Assembly: GCA_963773665.1 (NCBI GenBank) | Contig: CAVZBZ010000004.1 | Location: 186,001-250,000, forward strand | Direction: 5' to 3' | DNA length: 64,000 nt | DNA from: DATJLY01 sp963773665 | GTDB taxonomy: Bacteria; Pseudomonadota; Alphaproteobacteria; ATCC43930; CGMCC-115725 | Shown: positions 55,221 to 62,378 of the stretch, one piece after another | Position numbering within the stretch: position 1 is the first letter of the stretch | Layout of the letters: every line of letters starts with the position of its first letter | Made by a program: the position numbers and the translations under genes | Notes under the pieces: generated by a model | Databases searched by the model: none | The model's input: the letters and a program-made list of their open reading frames with translations, nothing else | What the model was told of the DNA's origin: nothing

Positions 55221-56198
55221 ATGAAAGCTATGCGCATCCACCGCACCGGCGGCCCGGAAGTGTTCCAGGAGGACGAGCTGCCGGTGCCGCGCCCCGGCCC
55301 CGGCGAAGCGCTCATCCGCCATGCCGCGTGCGGCGTCAATTTCCTCGACACTTATATCCGCAGCGGCGCATACCCGCTGCGCTCGCCGCTGCCGTGCATC
55401 GTCGGCGGCGAGGGCGCGGGCACGGTGCTCGAGGTGGGCGCCGGGGTCAGCGCGCTAAAGCCGGGCGACCGCGTCGTCTATTCCGGCCAGTTCGGGGCCT
55501 ATTGCGAGGAGCGGCTGGTGAAGGCCAACCGCGTCGCGCGCATTCCCGAGGGATTGGGCACGATCGAGGCGGCGGCGGTGTTCAACAAGGCCATGACCAC
55601 CGAATACCTCATCCGCCGCGCATACCCGGTAAAGCCGGGCGACACCATTTTGGTCCACGCCGCCGCGGGAGGCGTCGGCCTCGTCATGTGCCAATGGGCA
55701 AAGCATCTGGGTGCCACCGTCATCGGCACGGTCGGCAGCGAGGCGAAGGCACGGCTTGCCGCCGAGCACGGCTGCGATCATCCGGTGCTCTACGCGCGTG
55801 AGGATTTCGCCAAGCGCGCGCGGGAGCTGACCGGCGGCGCGGGCGTGGCCGCCGTGTTCGATTCGGTCGGCAAGGACACGTTCCTGCGCTCGATGGACGC
55901 GCTGCGGCGGCGCGGATACCTCGTCTGCTTCGGCGAGGCCTCGGGGCCGGCGCCGGCGGTCGATCCGCATATGCTGCACGACAAGGGCTCGCTTTTCCTG
56001 ACGCGGGCGAGCCTGCTCGACTACACCATCACCGACGAGGAATACCAAAGGGCGACGCGCGCCGTGTTCGACGTGATCGGCAGCGGCGCGGTCAAGATCA
56101 GGCTGAACCAGACCTATCCGCTCGCCGACGTGGCGGCCGCCCACCGCGACCTCGAGGCGCGCCGCACCACCGGCTCGAGCGTGCTGCTGATCGAATGA
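55221..56198 (+). CDS. NADPH:quinone oxidoreductase (zeta-crystallin type)
   Basis: 325 residues from ATG 55221. Qor features: IHRTGGPEVFQEDELPVP, CGVNFLDTYIRSGAYPL, GGEGAGTVLEVGAGV, and NADPH motif VHAAAGGVGLVMCQWAKHLG. It lacks zinc ligands. It reduces quinones or activated alkenes. It is second in a + strand run from the maleate-isomerase-like gene and overlaps the next gene by four bases. Confidence 0.92.
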   Translation: MKAMRIHRTGGPEVFQEDELPVPRPGPGEALIRHAACGVNFLDTYIRSGAYPLRSPLPCIVGGEGAGTVLEVGAGVSALKPGDRVVYSGQFGAYCEERLVKANRVARIPEGLGTIEAAAVFNKAMTTEYLIRRAYPVKPGDTILVHAAAGGVGLVMCQWAKHLGATVIGTVGSEAKARLAAEHGCDHPVLYAREDFAKRARELTGGAGVAAVFDSVGKDTFLRSMDALRRRGYLVCFGEASGPAPAVDPHMLHDKGSLFLTRASLLDYTITDEEYQRATRAVFDVIGSGAVKIRLNQTYPLADVAAAHRDLEARRTTGSSVLLIE

Positions 56199-56929
56199 GC
56201 GCCGGGCCGAGCCCTCTCAAGGAGCGGTTGCGCGGATTGCCGTTCTACGGCGCGCTGCGCAAGGCATATCACTTGGCATTCGACCGGCACTATCGCGGCG
56301 GCCGCCTGCTCAGGCTTCGTCCGCCGGACAATCTGTTCCAGCCGTTCGGCGAGACCAGCGAAGACCGCTATCCGGTCGTCTTCGGCTTCGTGCGCGACCG
56401 GCTTGCGGGCGAGCCGTCGCTGCGCCTCCTTTCCTTCGGCTGCTCGACCGGGGAGGAGGTGTTCACGCTGCGCCGCCATTTCCCGGGGGCGTTCATCAAG
56501 GGCATCGATATCAATCCGCGCAACATATCCACGTGCAACGCGCGCCGCGCCCGCGCCAACGACACCAACATGAGCTTCACCGTCGCCGGCTCGGTCGTGG
56601 CGGAGGCGGCGCGATCCTACGACGCGATCTTTTGCATGGCGGTCTTTCGCCACGGCGACCTGACCCATTCGTCGGCCGAGCGATGCGATCCCCTGATCCG
56701 GTTCGAGGATTTCGAGCGGACGGTTTCGGATCTCGCGCGCTGCCTGAAGCATGGCGGCCTTCTCGCGCTGCGCCACAGCAATTTCCGCTTCCTCGACGCC
56801 GAAGCCGCGCGCGATTTCGCCACGGTGCTTTCGCTTCCGCCCAACCCGCGGACGCCGCTCTTCGGCCGCGACAACCGGCGCCTCGTCGGCATCGCCGACG
56901 GCAACGTCGTCTTCCGCAAGGGCGCCTGA
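56195..56929 (+). CDS. SAM-dependent methyltransferase (CheR-like)
   Basis: 244 residues starting ATG 56195 inside the stop of the quinone oxidoreductase (ATGA). The SAM pocket is LRLLSFGCSTGEEVFTLRRH with acidic GIDINPRNIS, and the post-motif is CMAVFRHGDL. It resembles CheR and other small-molecule methyltransferases. Target unknown. Confidence 0.75.
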   Translation: MSAGPSPLKERLRGLPFYGALRKAYHLAFDRHYRGGRLLRLRPPDNLFQPFGETSEDRYPVVFGFVRDRLAGEPSLRLLSFGCSTGEEVFTLRRHFPGAFIKGIDINPRNISTCNARRARANDTNMSFTVAGSVVAEAARSYDAIFCMAVFRHGDLTHSSAERCDPLIRFEDFERTVSDLARCLKHGGLLALRHSNFRFLDAEAARDFATVLSLPPNPRTPLFGRDNRRLVGIADGNVVFRKGA

Positions 56930-56931
56930 GG

Positions 56932-57963
56932 ATGGATTTCCGCAGCGACAACGTGGCCGGCGCGTCGCCCGCGATCCTCGCGGCGCTGGCCGCCGCCAAT
57001 GAGGGAACGGATGCGGCCTATGGCGAGGACGCCGTCACGGCGCGGCTGACGCGGCACCTGTCCGCGCTCTTCGAGCACGAGCTCGCGGTCTTTCCGGTCG
57101 CGACCGGGACCGCGGCCAACGCGCTTGCGCTGGCCGCGCTGACGCCGCCCTGGGGCGCCATCTTCTGCCACGAGGAGGCGCATGTCGCGGTCGACGAATG
57201 CGGCGCGCCGGAATTTTTCACGGGCGGCGCCAAGCTTGTGACCGTCGCGGGCGAAGCGTGCAAGATCACGCAAGCGGGCATCGCCGCGCGCATGGGCGAG
57301 CGCGGCTTCGTCCATCACGTGCAGCCCGCCGCCATCAGCATCAGCGAGACGACCGAGGCGGGCGCGGTCTACCGGCCCGAGGAGATCGCGGCGCTCGGCG
57401 CCTTTGCGCGCGAGCACGGGCTTTCGCTCCATGTCGATGGCGCGCGCTTTGCCAATGCCGTCGCGGCGCTCGACTGCACGCCGGCCGACCTCACCTGGCG
57501 CGCCGGCGTCGATGCGCTTTCCTTCGGCGCCACCAAGAACGGCGCGCTCGCGGCCGAGGCGGTGATCCTGTTCGATCCGGCGAAGGGAACCGAGCTTGCC
57601 TATCGCCGCAAGCGCGGCGGGCATCTTTTGTCGAAGATGCGCTTCGTCTCGGCGCAGCTCGAGGCCTATCTCGAGGGCGGATTGTGGCTCGCGAATGCGC
57701 GCCATGCCAACCGCATGGCGGCGCGGCTCGGCGCCGGGCTCGCGCGATTGGGCGGTGCGCGGCTCAGATGGAAGGTCGAGGCGAACGAGGTGTTTGTCGA
57801 GCTGCCGGAGCATGCCATCGCCGCGCTCGCGGCCGCGGGTTGCAAATTCTATCGCTGGGGCGGCGCGCACGCGGCCTGCATCCGCCTCGTCGCCTCCTTC
57901 TCGACGCGCGAGGACGAGGTCGATGCTTTCCTCGCCGTTTGCGCCGCGCACCTGCCGCAATAA
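56932..57963 (+). CDS. Low-specificity threonine aldolase / beta-eliminating lyase family
   Basis: 343 residues from ATG 56932, two bases after the preceding stop. PLP fold type I: MDFRSDNVAGASPAILAAL, YGEDAVTARLTRHLSALFEH, FPVATGTAANALALAAL, LHVDGARFANAVAAL and PLP lysine K202 in SFGATKNG. It cleaves threonine or allo-threonine to glycine and acetaldehyde. Last in the run 54476-57963. Confidence 0.9.
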   Translation: MDFRSDNVAGASPAILAALAAANEGTDAAYGEDAVTARLTRHLSALFEHELAVFPVATGTAANALALAALTPPWGAIFCHEEAHVAVDECGAPEFFTGGAKLVTVAGEACKITQAGIAARMGERGFVHHVQPAAISISETTEAGAVYRPEEIAALGAFAREHGLSLHVDGARFANAVAALDCTPADLTWRAGVDALSFGATKNGALAAEAVILFDPAKGTELAYRRKRGGHLLSKMRFVSAQLEAYLEGGLWLANARHANRMAARLGAGLARLGGARLRWKVEANEVFVELPEHAIAALAAAGCKFYRWGGAHAACIRLVASFSTREDEVDAFLAVCAAHLPQ

Positions 57964-57981
57964 AAATTGATCGATTGATCC

Positions 57982-57987
57982 TTGACA
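57982..57987 (+). promoter_or_regulatory. Putative -35 element TTGACA
   Basis: A perfect TTGACA lies 53 bases before the TTG start at 58040, but the expected -10 position reads CGAAAG. Upstream there is a TTGATCGATTGATC direct repeat at 57967-57980 that could be an operator. Confidence 0.25.
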
Positions 57988-58039
57988 GAAGCGGGCGGCC
58001 GAATCGAAAGTCTCGGCAAAGCCGCTCGGGGAGGACGAA

Positions 58040-58465
58040 TTGCAATATGTGTGCGACGCGACGGGCAACAAGACCTGGTTTCGCGTGGAAACCGACGCCG
58101 AGGCCGCCACCGAATCCGACGTGATGCAGCACGCCGTGGAAAAATATTTCCGCAAGGAAAAGGAGCGCGCGATCCAGAGCTATCAGCCGACCTCGACGAT
58201 CTATATCGAGCAGGAGATCGGCCTCAAGTCGCACCTGCAGCGGGAGATGCCGCTCTTCCTGACGTTACGGGGGGATGACGGCACGCCCCTCGTCACCGCG
58301 ATGCTGCCGCCGCGCGGCCGCGACGAGCACGGCTTCCGGCCGATCATCGTCGGGCCCCGCAACGCCGATCCCTATGTCGACCATGCCGATGCGATCCGGG
58401 CGCTGGCGCAGCATTTCCGCATCGTCCTCGACCGCGCGCGCTGCTTCCCCTACCGCAGGGATTAG
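58040..58465 (+). CDS. Conserved hypothetical protein with TTG start
   Basis: 141 residues. TTG 58040 is chosen because GGGGAGGACGAA directly precedes it and the protein start MQYVCDATGNKTWFRVETDA looks natural. The sequence is soluble: a helix (VMQHAVEKYFRKEKERAI) and a beta-rich C-terminus (LFLTLRGDDGTPLVTAMLPP, FRPIIVGPRNADPYVDHADA). No known family is recognised. Its stop overlaps the convergent stop of the next gene by three bases. Confidence 0.7.
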   Translation: MQYVCDATGNKTWFRVETDAEAATESDVMQHAVEKYFRKEKERAIQSYQPTSTIYIEQEIGLKSHLQREMPLFLTLRGDDGTPLVTAMLPPRGRDEHGFRPIIVGPRNADPYVDHADAIRALAQHFRIVLDRARCFPYRRD

Positions 58466-58680
58466 GATTTTCCGTCCTCGGACCGCTGGATCCGCGCCAG
58501 GAGCTCGGCCGCCTCGCGCGAGGCGCGGAGTTTCTGGCCGACATCGCGCAGGAAGTTGACGTGGCCGTGCTCGTCCAAAAATCCCGTCTCGGTATCGGGC
58601 GGCAGTTCCTCGACGATGCGCAGATAGACGCGGAGAATTCGCGCGATATCGGCGGCGCTGAGCGGTCGCGATGCTGCCAT
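58462..58680 (-). CDS. Small helical protein, hypothetical
   Basis: 72 residues from ATG 58680 with GAGGAGCAGGGA upstream. Mostly alpha-helical and acidic (LSAADIARILRVYLRIVEEL, FLRDVGQKLRASREAAELLA). No domain is recognised. Convergent with the preceding hypothetical gene and divergent from the secreted monoheme gene, so it is likely a real, separately transcribed gene. Confidence 0.6.
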   Translation of the reverse strand: MAASRPLSAADIARILRVYLRIVEELPPDTETGFLDEHGHVNFLRDVGQKLRASREAAELLARIQRSEDGKS

Positions 58681-58801
58681 TCCCTGCTCCTCGCAGAGAC
58701 TATCCGGCCTCGCCCCCCAGGCTTGCAAGCGAGGCGGCGCCTTGACAACAGGGCGGACGCGCGTAATGACCGCGCTCGTACGCAGGAACGGGAGTGCGAC
58801 C

Positions 58802-60985
58802 ATGCACGCATCGGGGGTTGCTCTCGCTGTCGCTTCGCTTGTCTTTGCTCTTGCCCTCGCTCCAACACACTCCTCCCTCGCACAGCAGCGCCCGACCGAA
58901 GCGGTCCGGATCGGGCCGCAGGACATCGGCGGCGTGGTTGCAAGCGCGCACGGGCCCGAGGCGGGCGTCTGGGTGATCGCCGAGACGACGGAACTTCCGA
59001 CCAAGTTCACGCGGATCGTCGTCACCGACGAGCGCGGCCGCTATCTCATTCCCGACCTGCCAGCCGCCGATTACAGCGTCTGGGTGCGCGGATATGGCCT
59101 CGTCGATTCGCCCAAGATGCACGGCGTGCCCGGCAAGAGGCTCGACCTTGGCGCCGTGCCCGCGCCGAGCGAATCCTCGGCCGCGCATTATTATCCGGCG
59201 ATCTACTGGTACTCGATGCTGAAGATCCCGGACCAGAGCCAGTTCGGCGGCAAGAGCGACATCCCCAAGGACGTGACGCAGATCGATTGGCTCACCACGA
59301 TGAAGAACCGCGACTGCATCGGCTGCCATCAGCTCGGCCAGCTCGCGACGCGCACTATCCCGGCGGCGTTCAGCGGCATGTCATCGCAGGACGCCTGGAT
59401 GCGCCGCGTTCAATCCGGCCAGTCGGCGCCGTTCATGGTGAACCCGCTCGCCGGGCATCTCGGCGGCGCGCCGTTCAAGTACTTCGCCGATTGGACCGAC
59501 GGCATCGCCAAGGGCGAACTGCCGCATGCTAAACCGATGCGGCCGCAGGGGATCGAGCGCAACGTCGTCATCACCGAATGGGAATGGGCGAGCGACCACA
59601 CCTATCTGCACGACGAGATCTCGACCGACAAGCGCAACCCCACGGTGAACGCCTATGGGCCGATCTTCGGCTCGGCGGAATACAGCACCGACGAGCTGCC
59701 GATCCTCGATCCCAAGACCAACACGGTCAGCTTCTTCAAAGCGCCGGTGCGCGATGCCGACATGCCGGAATCCTTAGGTCCCGGCCATGCCGCGACCGAG
59801 AAGCCAATGATGCCGTCGGCCTATTGGGGCGACCAGAAAATCTGGAGCCAGCGCATCAACAACCATAACGACATGTTCGACGAGAAGGGCCGGCTCTGGC
59901 TTACCGCGGCGGTGCGCGCGCCCGCCAACGAACCGGCCTTCTGCAAGAAGGGCTCGGACCTGCCCTCGGCACAGGCCTTCCCGCTCGACCAGAGCCATCG
60001 CCAGCTCGCGATGATCGATCCAAAGACGATGAAAATGACGTTCGTCGATACCTGCTTCGACGATCATCACCTGCAGTTCGGATTCGACGCCAACGACACG
60101 CTGTGGACGAGCGGCGGCGGGCCGGTGCTCGGCTGGCTCAACGTCAAGAAGTTCGACGAGGTGCTGGACAGGACGGGCGATGCCGGGAAAGCGGCAGAGG
60201 AGGCACAGGGCTGGACCGCATTCGTGCTCGACACCAACGGCAACGGCAAGCGCGATGCCTATGTCGAGCCGAATCTGCCGGTCGATCCGGCGAAGGACAA
60301 GCGCATCGGTGGCGGCTTCTACGCGATCATGCCAAGCCCGGTGGATGGCTCGGTCTGGGGCACGGTCGGGGTATTCGGCGGGCCGGGCGGCTTCGCGCGC
60401 GTATCGCCCGGCGACAATCCGCCAGCGACGGCGCTGTCGGAGTTCTATCGCATCCCCGCGCCCGGCTTCGCGCCGCGCGGCGGCGACATCGACAGCAAGG
60501 GCGTCGTCTGGGTGTCGCTCGGCAGCGGCCATCTCGGCAGCTTCGACCGGCGCAAGTGCAAGGAGCCCTTGAACGGCCCCAACGCCACCGGCGACCAATG
60601 CAAGGAAGGCTGGTCGTTCTACCAGTATCCGGGCCCCGGCTTCGCCGGCATCGGCAAGAACAGCGCCGAGGCGAGCTATTACACCTGGGTCGATCAGCAC
60701 GACACGTTCGGTCTCGGAAACGACATACCGATCTCGACCGGCAACGAGAACGACGCGCTCCTCGCCCTGAAGGACGGCAAGTGGGTCGTGCTGCGCGTGC
60801 CCTATCCGATGAGCTTCTATGCCAAGGGGCTCGACGGGCGCATCGACGATCCGGACGCGGGCTGGAAGGGCCGCGGACTATGGACCACGAGCGGCGACCG
60901 CACGCCCTGGCTCCATGAAGGCGGCAAGGGCGCGAAGCCGCTCGTGTTCCACTTCCAGCTCCGCCCCAACCCGCTGGCGGATTGA
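58802..60985 (+). CDS. Large secreted monoheme protein with regulatory-like N-domain
   Basis: 727 residues from ATG 58802 (GGGAGTGCGACC upstream). The signal peptide (MHASGVALAVASLVFALALA) is cleaved near LAQ. A carboxypeptidase-regulatory-like beta-sandwich follows (IGGVVASAHGPEAGVWVIAE, VVTDERGRYLIPDLPAADYS). A single c-type heme site CIGCH lies at residues 172-176. The remainder of about 500 residues resembles a lyase-type beta-propeller (streptogramin-lyase-like: WSQRINNHNDMFDEKGRLWL, GGGFYAIMPSPVDGSVWGTV, GGDIDSKGVVWVSLGSGHLG). It is probably a periplasmic electron-transfer or dehydrogenase-type protein; precise function is unknown. Confidence 0.75.
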   Translation: MHASGVALAVASLVFALALAPTHSSLAQQRPTEAVRIGPQDIGGVVASAHGPEAGVWVIAETTELPTKFTRIVVTDERGRYLIPDLPAADYSVWVRGYGLVDSPKMHGVPGKRLDLGAVPAPSESSAAHYYPAIYWYSMLKIPDQSQFGGKSDIPKDVTQIDWLTTMKNRDCIGCHQLGQLATRTIPAAFSGMSSQDAWMRRVQSGQSAPFMVNPLAGHLGGAPFKYFADWTDGIAKGELPHAKPMRPQGIERNVVITEWEWASDHTYLHDEISTDKRNPTVNAYGPIFGSAEYSTDELPILDPKTNTVSFFKAPVRDADMPESLGPGHAATEKPMMPSAYWGDQKIWSQRINNHNDMFDEKGRLWLTAAVRAPANEPAFCKKGSDLPSAQAFPLDQSHRQLAMIDPKTMKMTFVDTCFDDHHLQFGFDANDTLWTSGGGPVLGWLNVKKFDEVLDRTGDAGKAAEEAQGWTAFVLDTNGNGKRDAYVEPNLPVDPAKDKRIGGGFYAIMPSPVDGSVWGTVGVFGGPGGFARVSPGDNPPATALSEFYRIPAPGFAPRGGDIDSKGVVWVSLGSGHLGSFDRRKCKEPLNGPNATGDQCKEGWSFYQYPGPGFAGIGKNSAEASYYTWVDQHDTFGLGNDIPISTGNENDALLALKDGKWVVLRVPYPMSFYAKGLDGRIDDPDAGWKGRGLWTTSGDRTPWLHEGGKGAKPLVFHFQLRPNPLAD

Positions 60986-60988
60986 ATT

Positions 60989-61069
60989 CCTCGTCGTCCC
61001 CGCGCAAGCCGGGACCCAGGACGAGCGACGCGCCGTGGCCCTGGGCGCCGCTTTCGCAGGGGCGACGAC
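60989..61069. repeat. Dispersed palindromic intergenic repeat, copy 2
   Basis: Same architecture as copy 1: CGTCGTCCCCGCGCAAGCCGGG near the start, a GTGGCCCTGGGCGCCG centre and a mirrored GCTTTCGCAGGGGCGACGAC end. It fills the space between the convergent monoheme and binding-protein genes, where it may also terminate transcription. Confidence 0.75.
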
Positions 61070-61076
61070 CGGGGGC

Positions 61077-62288
61077 CTATGACCCCGCGCCGCCGCTGAT
61101 CACCGGGCCGAACAGCTGCCAGGCCTTGCCGTCGAAGCGCTCCATCTGCATCTGCTTGACCGGGCTGAAATCGGTCGGGCTGGTGTTGGCCGCGATGCCC
61201 GGCAGCAGCATGGCGAGCTTAACATCGTGCAGGCTCGCCGCCTGCTTCATGATGTTGGCGCGCGTCAGATCGTCGCCGCACTGCTTCAGCACCTGCGTCA
61301 CGAGCTGCGAGACGATATAGCCGTAGACCGTGAAATTGTTGGTCTTGTCGCCGTCCGGATAATACTTGTCCATGAACGCGGCCCACGCCTTGTAGTCGTC
61401 GCCGTTCTGCCATTGCGGGTCGGTCGGCTCTTTGTAATAGGCCGTCGAAAGCGCGTTCTTGGCGTTGTCGGGGCCGGCCGGCGTCAGGACCGCGCCGATG
61501 CTGTTGGCGACGTTGTTGATGATGTGCGTCGGCTTCCAGCCAAGCTCGCCCATCTTGCGCAAGGCCTGTGCTTCGGCCTTGGGCGTCGCGATCGTCACCA
61601 CCACGTCGGCGCCCGAGCCCTGCAGCTGCACGATCTGCGGCTCGACCGTAGGATCGGTGACCTCGTAGCTCACCTGCGACACGATCATCTTGGCCTTGTC
61701 GCCGAGGCCGTCGGTCAGGCCCTTCAGCAGATCCTTGCCGTAATCGTCATTCTGATAGAGCACGCCGATCTTGCCCTGGGGATGGTGCTCGAGGATGTAC
61801 TTCGCATAGATGTGGCCCTCGGCCTGGTAATTGGGCTGCCAGCCCATGGTCCAGGGGAAGTGTTCTGGATCCGCCCACTTGGTCGCGCCGGTCGCAGGGA
61901 AGAGCTGCGGCACGTGCTTTTCGTTCATATAGGCGTGGATCGCCGAGTTGGACGGCGTGCCGAGGCTCTGGAAGATGAGCAGCACCTGATCGTTCTCAAC
62001 GAGGCGCCGCGCCTGCTCCACCGCCTTGGGCGGGCTGTAGCCGTCGTCGTAAGAGATGAACACGATTTTGCGCCCGTTGATGCCGCCCTCGGCATTCACC
62101 TTGTTGAAGAAAGCGGCCTCGGTCTTGCCGATCACGGCATAAGCCGAGGCGGGCCCGCTATAGGGCATGATGTTGCCGATCTTGATCTCGGTGTCGCTGG
62201 CGCCGGGATCGTAGTGTTTCTGCGCGAGGGCGGGCGTGGCGGCAAGGCCAAGCGCCGCTGAAAGCATAAGCCCGTGCAATGTCCTCAT
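61077..62288 (-). CDS. Branched-chain amino-acid-type ABC substrate-binding protein
   Basis: 403 residues from ATG 62288 with GGAGGAACC upstream. A signal peptide (MRTLHGLMLSAALGLAATPA) precedes a Leu/Ile/Val-binding type I periplasmic fold: IKIGNIMPYSGPASAYAVIG, NAEGGINGRKIVFISYDDGY, VLYQNDDYGKDLLKGLTDGL. Such proteins in catabolic clusters often bind aromatic or acyl compounds. The permease genes are not adjacent. Divergent from the acyl-CoA synthetase gene. Confidence 0.9.
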   Translation of the reverse strand: MRTLHGLMLSAALGLAATPALAQKHYDPGASDTEIKIGNIMPYSGPASAYAVIGKTEAAFFNKVNAEGGINGRKIVFISYDDGYSPPKAVEQARRLVENDQVLLIFQSLGTPSNSAIHAYMNEKHVPQLFPATGATKWADPEHFPWTMGWQPNYQAEGHIYAKYILEHHPQGKIGVLYQNDDYGKDLLKGLTDGLGDKAKMIVSQVSYEVTDPTVEPQIVQLQGSGADVVVTIATPKAEAQALRKMGELGWKPTHIINNVANSIGAVLTPAGPDNAKNALSTAYYKEPTDPQWQNGDDYKAWAAFMDKYYPDGDKTNNFTVYGYIVSQLVTQVLKQCGDDLTRANIMKQAASLHDVKLAMLLPGIAANTSPTDFSPVKQMQMERFDGKAWQLFGPVISGGAGS

Positions 62289-62344
62289 CAGGTTCCTCCG
62301 TGGCGTGCCGGTCATGCGCCAGCTTCTTGCGCCAGGGAAAATAC

Positions 62345-62350
62345 TATAAT
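62345..62350 (+). promoter_or_regulatory. Perfect -10 element TATAAT
   Basis: TATAAT lies 34 bases before the acyl-CoA synthetase ATG in the divergent region. The matching -35 position (GCTTCT, 17-base spacer) is poor, so the promoter may need an activator. Confidence 0.4.
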
Positions 62351-62378
62351 CTCGGGCCTTGTGTCAGCGAGGTATGGG

